This document shows positions 1 through 12,250 of a DNA stretch of 64,000 nucleotides, in pieces. Numbering within the stretch: position 1 is the stretch's first letter; each line of letters starts with the position of its first letter. The DNA is from Mytilus californianus. Taxonomy: Eukaryota; Mollusca; Bivalvia; Mytilida; Mytilidae. Below the pieces are notes generated by a model. That model had not been told where the DNA came from. It worked only from the letters and a program-made list of their open reading frames with translations, and made no database searches. The position numbers were made by a program, and so were the translations under genes. The stretch spans positions 10,214,348-10,278,347 of the forward strand of contig NW_026262668.1 of assembly GCF_021869535.1 (NCBI RefSeq), written 5' to 3'.

Positions 1-654
1 ACATATCCTTGAAGATAAGATATTCCTGGGCTGCGTTTTTAATTATTTTCTTTCTTTTGGATAACTGCTTACATGTAAGCTGTTGCGACAAGGATATCAA
101 ATGATAAAGTTGATGTCATCCCTTCGTGCGTATGTTACCACCGATAATGAAAACTTAATCAGAAACGACACACGATATAAAGTGCATTTTAATTTCATTA
201 TTTAGCAAACAATAAAAAAAATTAATTCATGTTTGCCTGTACTATTTTGCTCCAATAGTTTTACGCTTTCAAAATGGTAAAACAAATGATATTGATGAAG
301 GATCAGAAACAACTGTAGGTACCAGAAGAGGTTTTTCAAGTAAACAATATAGGATTAGAATATGAATATTGATATAAATTTTTAAATATAAACGTAAGAT
401 AACAATGTTGTTTCCAAACAAAAGAACAATCACAAAGGAGTCTTTCACTTAGATTCACATTTTTAACTGAATAAAATAAAAACTGCAGTAAATTAGATAT
501 GGCTGTTCAGCTACTAAATCATTTGTTTCTGATTCTTGTTATGTTTTCAAATATATATGAGGATACCATAAGTTCTGCCTTCGATAAAATATAATACACG
601 TTAAATGCTTACCGTGTTTTATTTCCTGCAAGTATGAATAAACAATGTTTATTA

Positions 655-790
655 TCATTATTAATATAAATAATATTATCATTATCATTATTAGTATTAG
701 TATTATTATGGCTATTACTATTACTATTATAGAGACAATAATTAATATTATTTTTGTCATTGCAATTATTGTTATTATTTATTATATACT
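655..790. repeat. ATT/ATC-rich simple sequence
   Basis: Imperfect trinucleotide runs (TATTAT, ATCATT, TTACTA). The Ile- and Asn-rich frames over it are artefacts. Confidence 0.9.
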
Positions 791-1026
791 TAGTAGTAAA
801 TACAGATAAATTGTATGTGTAATACAATCATTGGCAATCGTGCTGTATCAGCCACCCGTGATGATATCGATATCAGCACGGTTGCAAAGGCTTTATCACA
901 CCTTTAATCTGTATGACTTCACGTCATCGATTGCAGTGCAAAGGCTTTATTAAACCCCTAATCTGTATGACGTCATGTCACATTAAAAAACATCTACGTG
1001 AGGTATATATATATAATAAATTGTAT

Positions 1027-1151
1027 ATGATATGGCTTTTTCAATATCACACACCGTATCAACCCTCAACCAATATAATCCCTCGAGCAGAGCTCTTGGG
1101 ATTATATTGGTGTCTCGGGTTAATACGGATGTGATATTGAAAAAGCCATAT
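1027..1151. repeat. Fold-back hairpin of ~125 bp
   Basis: ATATGGCTTTTTCAATATCACA at the left returns as its reverse complement at the right, and the inner parts (CCAATATAATCC, then GGATTATATTGG) also pair. The whole folds into one long stem with a short loop around CTCGAGCAGAGCTC. Probably a small MITE. It is preceded by a direct repeat of GCAAAGGCTTTAT (885 and 940). Confidence 0.75.
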
Positions 1152-2999
1152 GATATTCTCTATTTAATGCACTATCTGTAAGAATATTCTTTGATAATAA
1201 AGATTCTTAATTTTGGCATAGAGTTAAAATAAATTATTTCCAAAAAAGCGTTTCATTGCCCGACAGTCTGTTATCAACAGTAAGCGTTCAACCCGTCATT
1301 CATAATAATGCATGATTTCCTCACGGAAAACGATACATATAGTTTTGACGATTTGTTGTGCGGATGTGACAAGAATAATCGACGATTTTTACTCTAAGTT
1401 ACGAAATAAGATATATAAACAGTTTTCTTCGGTTTTATGCTATAATTCTAAAAAATTGGTATTTTGAGATTGTTTTTTGAGATTACGTTAAAAATTGAAA
1501 GTTAGTATAATAATAAGAATAATGTACAACAGAAGATAACTAAAACAAATCAATGTGTAACATAATTATGTATGTTTTAAAAAGACCCATGCAGGCGTTA
1601 GATTATCTAGCCTGGTGTTACTTTGGTCTTAAGCTTTTTCTAGAACAATTTCTTATTCTGAATTATTTTAATCAGTTATATAACTTAACTGTCGCCTCTG
1701 ATCAATAATAACCCTTTTGCGTATCAAGATTCAAGTATATTAGGCTCCGATGATTTGTTATATAAATATTAAACACTTAGTATACAAAAAATTCTATTAC
1801 GTTTACATCCCTTGAAAAACAATGAATCTTATTTCAAGGAAGGATGAGGTTTAATAATAAATTGCAATTTTCTATAATAAATGTGTGTAAAATAATTACA
1901 ATGTTTCTATTATATAAAACCATGGTAATAGCATTTTAAACAATCAAATTCCTAGCATTCCATTTTTAATGGAATATTTGATGAGAATATATAAAAACGT
2001 ATTATAAAAGTTTTAAAATCAAACAAGAATAAACATTTAAATAAAATTAACAAAATTAACAATTGATTTTTTCTAATTTACTGCAAGAAGATGGCTAATT
2101 CAAATACGAACTATTACTAACGTGTCTTCAAAAGGTATGTTATAAACGGTTTGTCTTACAAAAATAAAGGTTTGTAAAGTTTGTCAACAGCAACAAATGT
2201 AAGTAAAGATGGTCTTAAAAATGCAAATACTGGTAGATTCATATTCAAACAACACAAATAAAAAAACACAGTTAAAAATCAAGCATTATCTATCGAAACG
2301 GAAATTCTATTTTGTCATTTGTGTTTAAGGTTCATGTGAACCCTTTAGCTAAAATGGCTGTGTTAACACCATAAAATTTACACTGAGTTCAGATAACCTG
2401 TGCATCATTTTTAAGGCATGATGATATGTAAAATGTAAATGTTTCAGAAAATTAAAAAAATGACTGAATTTTGCTGTTCACTTTTCTAAGTCCTACAAAA
2501 GATGATGAAATAATTAAAAACTGGAGCATTTGATACGGTCCACTCATTTACACAGTTTAAATCTCCTATTGTTGTCAGATATCTATTGTCCCTCTATTGT
2601 CTATGCCAAAAAAATAGAGTTTACCTTGATTATTACATAACGGGAAATTCTCATAAATCTTACCTAACTTTTTTTTTGGCACCTTCTTCATTAATGACAA
2701 AAGTGCACACAAAATGCCGTAAAGTTTTTAATTTTCTAAAAGTTTCTAAAAATTCATTTGAATCTTATATATCTAGGGAATACTTTGCCTGAACTTTTAC
2801 ACTTTGCTGTTTAGTTTATTTTTGTTATATCCTATTTGGCATGGCTCGGTACTTATACATCCCGTCACTGTGGTATTGTGTAATTGTGGTATTGTGTAAT
2901 GGCAACTTTTTGTATTCTTGTCTTTCATTTTTGCTTATGTGCTTTGTCTATGTGCCATTTTCTTTTCTTTGTTGACATATTAGTTTGTTTTATGGTGAT
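1152..2999. other. No recognisable feature
   Basis: AT-rich sequence without convincing exons, long repeats or hairpins. The 68-codon frame at 2586-2792 has no splice context or recognisable content. Confidence 0.5.
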
Positions 3000-3310
3000 T
3001 AAGATTATAACACAATGTTGACTGTTGAACCTATTTTTTAAATTTTACCTGTTATGTGTATTTCTTTTGTTCACATTGTCAATATAATGGAATTGTATGC
3101 GACTGTCATACAAGTGAGAGGTTTAGCTAGCTATAAAACCAGGTTTAATCCACCATTTTTTACATCAGGAAATGCCTGTACCAAGTCAGGAATATGACAG
3201 TTGTTTTCTATTCGTTTGGTGTGTTTGAGCTTTTGATTTTGTCATTTGATAAGGGACTTTCCGTTATGAATTTTCCTTGGAGTTAGGTATTTTTGTTATT
3301 TTACTTTTTT
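3000..3310 (+). repeat. Dispersed repeat R1, long copy
   Basis: Marks of the family are GCGACTGTCATACAAGTGAG, GCTAGCTATAAAACCAGG, CCAAGTCAGGAATATGACAG and CTTGGAGTTCGGTATTTTTG. Other copies occur near 30120, 35380, 39300, 49130, 53455 and 62330, and reversed at 5310. Confidence 0.85.
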
Positions 3311-3504
3311 ATCCTGGTGCATAGGTTTGTCAGCACGCATAAGAGTAAATTTTGTGGTGTAAATACAGCCATTTTAGCCAAAAGGGTCTACACGAACCTT
3401 AAATCTTGGGCTAAATATTCAAAACAGCTTCAAGTGCAGTTCGAGCATCTGAAATGTTCAGGATGTAAAATGACATGCGTGTATTTGTTTCCCTGTAAAC
3501 TTAC

Positions 3505-3526
3505 CCAAAACCTGGATTGATAGATG
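3505..3526 (-). other. Candidate 22-nt exon downstream of the ShKT exon
   Basis: Good splice signals (TCTGTATTTTCAG acceptor, GG|GTAAGTTT donor) frame 22 nt that in phase 1 read SINPGF and leave in phase 2. It could be the next exon after 4943. It rests on splice motifs alone, and AT-rich DNA gives false positives. Confidence 0.2.
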
Positions 3527-3900
3527 CTGAAAATACAGAAAAAATCTTTATTCAAGTTTCTCTCATTACACACACTTTTAAAAAGTAGATTATTCTATAG
3601 TGAACTTTATAACATTCAACTCATTCGAGGGAAGGCAAGTATACTCACAAAACTATAACTGTGCCTATCCCAACTCATGGATATTTACATCGAGTGTCTT
3701 TGTTTAATTCATTCACAATTTTTCTAATAACAAGAATTAGTTTATGATATGACATAGAGAATTTGCGCTTATTCATTGCTGAATAACGAATTGTCACCTA
3801 TAGTTATAAAAATAAGGAGATGTGGCATGATTGCCAATGAGACAACTATCAAACAGAGTTCAACTGACGAAGCTAAAAGCAGTTATAGGTGAACTTTGTC

Positions 3901-4942
3901 TATTTGTGAGTAGTATTTTTTTTGTTTTTTGGTTTTGCTATCAAAATGATGATTATCCTTCACACTTTTTATACAAAATAAAAAAGATTTTGGAAAATCG
4001 CATTTAAATTACTTCTTCTTAGTAGTATGATATTTATGAAATAACGAAAATGAGGGAAATTTCAACGATACAGTGATTAGATGACATACAAAAAACCATC
4101 TACTAAACAATTACATTAACGGTACCAATTTTACTACATCAGATGCGCATTTAGACACTTAATATTTCGTACCTCTTTTTTAATGTCTCTTAAATGATGC
4201 TCGAAATATTTGAAAGACCAAAACCTAATACAAACGTTGACAACGAACGGTCATTAATATTAGACAAGTGTCTATACAATATGCCTAACTATAACTGCAT
4301 TTCATTGTTGTAATTAAATAATTACAAATGTATCTATAATTCAATGCCAGAGTTTGATAATATTGACAAAATATCAAACAGACATTACTACGAATATTTC
4401 AAACAAATTACTTGGAGTTAGTTGAAATGGAAGGACTTCTAGATAAAACACCGCCATGAATATTAGTCAAGTCAAACGATTGACTCGTTTCACAATTTAT
4501 TTGTAATAAGTAATAAGCGATCTATGCGTATAGACCTTATCAATTTTTGAGATTCTAGGACATTGATACAGTTTTTGCGACATAGTAACACTTAAACCGC
4601 TGACGTCATATACCAATCAACTCTGCTTTATGGTGTCAAACATTTTCTCTTATGACATCCAAATGTTACCGGAACGTCTTAAATGTCCATTAGTTGCGTT
4701 CAAAAAGTGACAAGGTGTATTCAATATGCAGAAATATTACAATTCTTACCTCAATAAGAAGCTTATCGATATAAATGAAAGGACATGTGAAGTATATATC
4801 AAAGAGAACAAACGACATAATTAACCTTAAAAATCAAGAGATCAACACACGGTTTTTAATAACGATTATGACATTTAGGGAAAAAAAACAATGTCTTAAA
4901 ATCAAATAGATATTTATAAGATATTTTAGTTTCTACACTTAC
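3901..4942. other. No recognisable feature
   Basis: Downstream side of the ShKT exon (minus strand). No exon with good signals was seen here; a donor-like TTGAG|GTAAG at about 4747 has no matching acceptor. Confidence 0.4.
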
Positions 4943-5095
4943 CAAAATGTTCAGTACATAAGTTGCAAGACTTTGGACAAATGGCTATAGCGTAATCTTT
5001 AGTTGCTTGATGAGACGATGAACATATTATATTTATGTATGCTTGGTCACTACACTTCACCTCATGGTCAATACACAATGTTTGTGCAGTTGAAG
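4943..5095 (-). CDS. ShKT-domain exon (gene A exon 8, or a separate small ShKT gene)
   Basis: A 153-nt exon, phase 1 in and out, between TTTACTTAG acceptor and G|GTAAGT donor. It encodes one ShKT domain with six cysteines (LC, KC, IC, then ICPKSCNLC). Its first residues, STAQ, suit either a linker tail (continuing gene A from 28137 over a 23,041-bp intron) or the end of a signal peptide whose core may lie at 5160-5190. No later exon is certain before the window edge; a 22-nt candidate lies at 3505-3526. Confidence 0.68.
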
Positions 5096-5159
5096 CTAAG
5101 TAAAATATTAAATTGTCAACTTTATACACACATATAGAAAATCAGTCGTGTAATCTTAC

Positions 5160-5190
5160 CTTGTAAAAGTAGAAATATGATTAGTGCTCT
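5160..5190 (-). pseudogene. Signal-peptide-like exon lacking a start codon
   Basis: Ahead of a good phase-1 donor (CAAG|GTAAGA) the minus strand reads RALIIFLLLQ, which would splice to the STAQTLC start of the 5095 ShKT exon and give a convincing secretion signal. However, an in-frame TGA sits directly before the Arg codon and no ATG is present. Either a short upstream exon supplies the Met or the start has decayed. A dispersed repeat begins about 15 bp upstream. Confidence 0.35.
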
Positions 5191-5204
5191 TCAAATTAGT
5201 TTTT

Positions 5205-5395
5205 TTATTTGGCCTCTTCAAGTTTTTTTAATGAGTCTTTTGTAGACGAAACGCGCGTCTCGTGTTCAAAATCTAAACCTGGTATTTATGGTAATATTAT
5301 TTATTGTTGTTCAGAAAAAAGTAAAAGCACAAAAATACTGAACTCCGAGGAAAATTCTAAAAGGAAAGTCCCTAATCAGAATCATTATCATAAAC
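5205..5395. repeat. R3 fragment (+) followed by R1 fragment (-), left edge of the satellite
   Basis: 5215-5300 carries GAGTCTTTTGTAGACGAAACGCGCGTCTC and TAAACCTGGTATTTATGGT (R3). 5315-5390 is a reversed R1 piece (CAAAAATACTGAACTCCGAG, AAAGGAAAGTCCCTAATC). The satellite begins about 10 bp later. Confidence 0.75.
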
Positions 5396-7999
5396 TAACT
5401 GTAAAAAAATTGAAAACAACACCTTTAACAATTTAATAATTTCATGCGTCCGAAGGGCTTTTCTGGATTTACCTTCATCACGAACGCTCAATGCCAAACA
5501 TTTGAAATCCGAGGGATGTATAAGTACCGAAACAGTTGAAGAGCTATATAACAAAAATACCTAAAACAAATAGCCAAATTCATCTAAGGTCAACTTTACC
5601 TGAGGGAATTGAAAGCTTAGTTTCTTTATAATTTCAAAATTTATAAACGGACAATTTTAGAAAAGTTTGTTATAAATCATGTCAGTACCGAAATCACTGA
5701 CTACTGAGCTGATGAAACCCTCGGGGACTGATAGTCCACCAGCAGAGGTATCGACCCAGTGATGTAAAAAATTGAAAACAACACGTTTAATAATTTCATG
5801 CGTCTGAAGCGCTTTTCTGGATTTACCTTCATCAAGAACGCTCAATGCCAAACATTTGAAATCCAAGGGATGTATAAATACCGAAACAGTTGAAGAGCTA
5901 TATAACAAAAATACCTAAAACAAAACAAATAGCCAAATTCATCTAAGGTCAACTTTGCCTGAGGGAGTTGAAAGCTTAGTTTCTTTATAATTTCAAAATT
6001 TATCAACGCACAATTTTAGAAAAGTTTGTTATAAATCATGTCAGTACCGAAGTCACTGACTACTGAGCTGATGATACCCTCGGGGACTGATAGTCCACCA
6101 GCAGAGGTATCGACCCAGTGATGTAAAAATTGAAAACAACACGTTTAATAATTTCATGCGTCTGAAGCGTTTTTCTGGATTTACCTTCATCAGGAACGCT
6201 CAATGCCAAACATTTGAAATCCGAGGGATGTATAAGTACCGAAACAGTTGAAGAGCTATATAACAAAAATACCTAAAACAAATAGCCAAATTCATCTAAG
6301 GTCAACTTTGCCTGAGAGAGTTGAAAGCTTAGTTTCTTTATAATTTCAAAATTTATAAACGCACAATTTTAGAAAAGTTTGTTATAAATCATGTCAGTAC
6401 CGAAGTCACTGACTACTGAGCTGATGATACCATCGGGGACTGATAGTCCACCAGCAGAGGTATCGACCCAGTGATGTAAAAAATTGAAAACAACACGTTT
6501 AATAATTTCATGCGTCTGAAGCGCTTTTCTGGATTTACCTTCATCAAGAACGCTCAATGCCAAACATTTGAAATCCGAGGGATGTATAAGTACCGAAACA
6601 GTTGAAAAGCTATATAACAAAAATACCTAAAACAAATAGCCAAATTCATCTAAGGTCAACTTTGCCTGAGGGAGTTGAAAGCTTAGTTTCTTTATAATTT
6701 CAAAATTTATCAACGCACAATTTTAGAAAAGTTTGTTATAAATCATGTCAGTACCGAATTCACAGACTACTGAGCTGATGATACCCTCGGGGACTGATAG
6801 TCCACCAGCAGAGGTATCGACCCAGTGATGTAAAAATTGAAAACAATACGTTTAATAATTTCATGCGTCTGAAGCGCTTTTCTGGATTTACCTTCATCAA
6901 GAACGCTCAATGCCAAACATTTGAAATCCGAGGGATGTATAAGTACCGAAACAGTTGAAGAGCTATATAACAAAAATACCTAAAACAAATAGCCAAATTC
7001 ATCTAAGGTCAACTTTGCCTGAGGGAGTTGAAAGCTTAGTTTCTTTATAATTTCAAAATTTATAAACGGACAATTTTAGAAAAGTTTGTTATAAATCATG
7101 TCAGTACCGAAGTCACTGACTACTGAGCTGATGATACCCTCGGGGACTGATAGTCCACCAGCAGAGGTATCGACCCAGTGATGTAAAAAATTGAAAACAA
7201 CACGTTTAATAATTTCATGCGTCTGAAGCGCTTTCCTGGATTTACCTTCATCAAGAACGCTCAATGCCAAACATTTGAAATCCGAGGGATGTATAAGTAC
7301 CGAAACAGTTGAAGAGCTATATAACAAAAATACCTAAAACAAAACAAATAGCAAAATTCATCTAAGGTCAACTTTGCCTGAGGGAGTTGAAAGCTTAGTT
7401 TCTTTATAATTTCAAAATTTATCAACGCACAATTTTAGAAAAGTTTGTTATAAATCATGTCAGTACCGAAGTCACTGACTACTGAGCTGATGATACCCTC
7501 GGGGACTGATAGTCCACCAGCAGAGGTATCGACCCAGTGATGTAAAAATTGAAAACAACACGTTTAATAATTTCATGCGTCTGAAGCGTTTTTCTGGATT
7601 TACCTTCATCAGGAACGCTCAACGCCAAACATTTGAAATCCGAGGGCTGTATAAGTACCGAAACAGTTGAAGAGCTATATAACAAAAATACCTAAAACAA
7701 ATAGCCAAATTCATCTAAGGTCAACTTTGCCTGAGAGAGTTGAGAGCTTAGTTTCTTTATAATTTCAAAATTTATCAACGCACAATTTTAGAAAAGTTTG
7801 TTATAAATCATGTCAGTACCGAAGTCACTGACTACTGAGCTGATGACACCCTCGGGGACTGATAGTCCACCAGCAGAGGTATCGACCCAGTGATGTAAAA
7901 AATTGAAAACAACACGTTTAATAATATCATGCGTCTGAAGCGCTTTTCTGGATTTACCTTAATCAAGAACGCTCAATGCCAAACATTTGAAATTCGAGG

Positions 8000-10900
8000 G
8001 ATGTATAAGTACCGAAACAGTTGAAGAGCTATATAACAAAAATACCTAAAACAAATAGCCAAATTCATCTAAGGTCAACTTTGCCTGAGGGAGTTGAAAG
8101 CTTAGTTTCTTTATAATTTCAAAATTTATCAACGCACAATTTTAGAAAAGTTTGTTATAAATCATGTCAGTACCGAAGTCGCTGACTACTGAGCTGATGA
8201 TACCCTCGGGGACTGATAGTCCACCAGCAGAGGTATCGACCCAGTGATGTAAAAATTGAAAACAATACGTTTAATAATTTCATGCGTCTGAAGCGCTTTT
8301 CTGGATTTACCTTCATCAGGAACGCTCAATGCCAAACATTTGAAATCCGAGGGATGTATAAGTACCGAAACAGTTGAAGAGCTATATAACAAAAATACCT
8401 AAAATAAATAGCCAAATTCATCTAAGGTCAACTTTGCCTGAGAGAGTTGAAAGCTTAGTTTCTTTATAATTTCAAAATTTATAAACGCACAATTTTAGAA
8501 AAGTTTGTTATAAATCATGTCAGTACCGAAGTCACTGACTACTGAGCTGATGATACCCTCGGGGACTGATAGTCCACCAGCAGAGGTATCGACCCAGTGA
8601 TGTAAAAAATTGAAAACAACACGTTTAATAATTTCATGCGTCTGAAGCGTTTTTCTGGATTTACCTTCATCAGGAACGCTCAATGCCAAACATTTGAAAT
8701 CCGAGGGATGTATAAGTACCGAAACAGTTGAAGAGCTATATAACAAAAATACCTAAAACAAATTGCCAAATTCATCTAAGGTCAACTTTGCCTGAGGGAG
8801 TTGAAAGCTTAGTTTCTTTATAATTTCAAAATTTATAAACGCACAATTTTAGAAAAGTTTGTTATAAATCATGTCAGTACCGAAGTCACTGACTACTGAG
8901 CTGATGATACCCTCGGGGACTGATAGTCCACCAGCAGAGGTATCGACCCAGTGATGTAAAAAATTGAAAACAACACGTTTAATAATTTCATGCGTCCGAA
9001 GCGCTTTTCTGGAATTACCTTCATCAGGAACGCTCAATGCCAATCATTTGAAATCCGAGGGATGTATAAGTACCGAAACAGTTGAAGAGCTATATAACAA
9101 AAATACCTAAAACAAATAGCCAAATTCATCTAAGATCAACTTTGCCTGAGAGAGTTGAAAGCTTAGTTTCTTTATAATTTCAAAATTTATAAACGCACAA
9201 TTTTAGAAAAGTTTGTTATAAATCATGTCAGTACCGAAGTCACTGGCTACTGAGTGATGATACCCTCGGGGACTGATAGTCCACCAGCAGAGGTATCGAC
9301 CCAGTGATGTAAAAAATTGAAAACAACACGTTTAATAATTTCATGCGTCTGAAGCGCTTTCCTGGATTTACCTTCATCAAGAACGCTCAATGCCAAACAT
9401 TTGAAATCCGAGGGATGTATAAGTACCGAAACAGTTGAAGAGCTATATAACAAAAATACCTAAAACAAATAGCCAAATTCATCTAAGGTCAACTTTGCCT
9501 GAGGGAGTTGAAAGCTTAGTTTCTTTATAATTTCAAAATTTATCAACGCACAATTTTAGAAAAGTTTGTTATAAATCATGTCAGTACCGAAGTCACTGAC
9601 TACTGAGCTGATGATACCCTCGGGGACTGATAGTCCACCAGCAGAGGTATCGACCCAGTGATGTAAAAAATTGAAAACAACACGTTTAATAATTTCATAC
9701 GTCTGAAGCTCTTTCCTGGATTTACCTTCATCAAGAACGCTCAATGCCAAACATTTGAAATCCGAGGGATGTATAAGTACCGAAACAGTTGAAGAGCTAT
9801 ATAACAAAAATACCTAAAACAAAACAAATAGCAAAATTCATCTAAGGTCAACTTTGCCTGAGGGAGTTGAAAGCTTAGTTTCTTTATAATTTCAAAATTT
9901 ATCAACGCACAATTTTAGAAAAGTTTGTTATAAATCATGTCAGTACCGAAGTCACTGACTACTGAGCTGATGATACCCTCGGGGACTGATAGTCCACCAG
10001 CAGAGGTATCGACCCAGTGATGTAAAAATTGAAAACAACACGTTTAATAATTTCATGCGTCTGAAGCGTTTTTCTGGATTTACCTTCATCAGGAACGCTC
10101 AATGCCAAACATTTGAAATCCGAGGGCTGTATAAGTACCGAAACAGTTGAAGAGCTATATAACAAAAATACCTAAAACAAATAGCCAAATTCATCTAAGG
10201 TCAACTTTGCCTGAGAGAGTTGAGAGCTTAGTTTCTTTATAATTTCAAAATTTATCAACGCACAATTTTAGAAAAGTTTGTTATAAATCATGTCAGTACC
10301 GAAGTCACTGACTACTGAGCTGATGATACCCTCGGGGACTGATAGTCCACCAGCAGAGGTATCGACCCAGTGATGTAAAAAATTGAAAACAACACGTTTA
10401 ATAATATCATGCGTCTGAAGCGCTTTTCTGGATTTACCTTAATCAAGAACGCTCAATGCCAAACATTTGAAATTCGAGGGATGTATAAGTACCGAAACAG
10501 TTGAAGAGCTATATAACAAAAATACCTAAAACAAATAGCCAAATTCATCTAAGGTCAACTTTGCCTGAGGGAGTTGAAAGCTTAGTTTCTTTATAATTTC
10601 AAAATTTATCAACGCACAATTTTAGAAAAGTTTGTTATAAATCATGTCAGTACCGAAGTCACTGACTACTGAGCTGATGATACCCTCGGGGACTGATAGT
10701 CCACCAGCAGAGGTATCGACCCAGTGATGTAAAAATTGAAAACAATACGTTTAATAATTTCATGCGTCTGAAGCGCTTTTCTGGATTTACCTTCATCAGG
10801 AACGCTCAATGCCAAACATTTGAAATCCGAGGGATGTATAAGTACCGAAACAGTTGAAGAGCTATATAACAAAAATACCTAAAATAAATAGCCAAATTCA

Positions 10901-12250
10901 TCTAAGGTCAACTTTGCCTGAGAGAGTTGAAAGCTTAGTTTCTTTATAATTTCAAAATTTATAAACGCACAATTTTAGAAAAGTTTGTTATAAATCATGT
11001 CAGTACCGAAGTCACTGACTACTGAGCTGATGATACCCTCGGGGACTGATAGTCCACCAGCAGAGGTATCGACCCAGTGATGTAAAAAATTGAAAACAAC
11101 ACGTTTAATAGTTTCATGCCTCTGAAGCGCTTTTCTGGATTTACCTTCATCAGGAACGCTCAATGCCAAACATTTGAAATCCGAGGGATGTATAAGTACC
11201 GAAACAGTTGAAGAGCTATATAACAAAAATACCTAAAACAAATAGCCAAATTCATCTAAGGTCAACTTTGCCTGAGGGAGTTGAAAGCTTAGTTTCTTTA
11301 TAATTTCAAAATTTATAAACGCACAATTTTAGAAAAGTTTGTTATAAATCATGTCAGTACCGAAGTCACTGACTACTGAGCTGATGATACCCTCGGGGAC
11401 TGATAGTCCACCAGCAGAGGTATCGACCCAGTGATGTAAAAAATTGAAAACAACACGTTTAATAATTTCATGCGTCCGAAGCGCTTTTCTGGAATTACCT
11501 TCATCAGGAACGCTCAATGCCAATCATTTGAAATCCGAGGGATGTATAAGTACCGAAACAGTTGAAGAGCTATATAACAAAAATACCTAAAACAAATAGC
11601 CAAATTCATCTAAGATCAACTTTGCCTGAGAGAGTTGAAAGCTTAGTTTCTTTATAATTTCAAAATTTATAAACGCACAATTTTAGAAAAGTTTGTTATA
11701 AATCATGTCAGTACCGAAGTCACTGGCTACTGAGTGATGATACCCTCGGGGACTGATAGTCCACCAGCAGAGGTATCGACCCAGTGATGTAAAAAATTGA
11801 AAACAACACGTTTAATAATTTCATGCGTCTGAAGCGTTTTTCTGGATTTACCTTCATCAGGAACGCTCAATGCCAAACATTTGAAATCCGAGGGATGTAT
11901 AAGTACCGAAACAGTTGAAGAGCTATATAACAAAAATACCTAAAACAAATAGCCAAATTCATCTAAGGTCAACTTTGCCTGAGGGAGTTGAAAGCTTAGT
12001 TTCTTTATAATTTCAAAATTTATCAACGCACAATTTTAGAAAAGTTTGTTATAAATCATGTCAGTACCGAAGTCACTGACTACTGAGCTGATGATACCCT
12101 CGGGGACTGATAGTCCACCAGCAGAGGTATCGACCCAGTGATGTAAAAAATTGAAAACAACACGTTTAATAATTTCATGCGTCCGAAGCGCTTTTCTGGA
12201 TTTACCTTCATCAGGAACGCTCAATGCCAAACATTTGAAATCCGAGGGAT
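8000..12250. repeat. Higher-order repeat, copy 1 (12 monomers, 4,248 bp)
   Basis: Diagnostic variants recur 4,248 bp further on: AAGTCGCTGAC at 8178 and 12426, the shortened GAGTGATGATACC at about 9252 and 13500, TCATACGTCTGAAGCTC at about 9695 and 13943, and CATGCCTCTGAAG at about 11116 and 15364. The block was duplicated as a unit. Confidence 0.85.

Noticed and set aside
613..625. 13-nt microexon candidate on the minus strand (CTTGCAG|...|GTAAGC)
   Set aside because: Good splice letters, but the length breaks phase and no neighbouring exons support it.
913..1134. 73-residue plus-strand frame
   Set aside because: Runs through the fold-back hairpin and the direct repeat.
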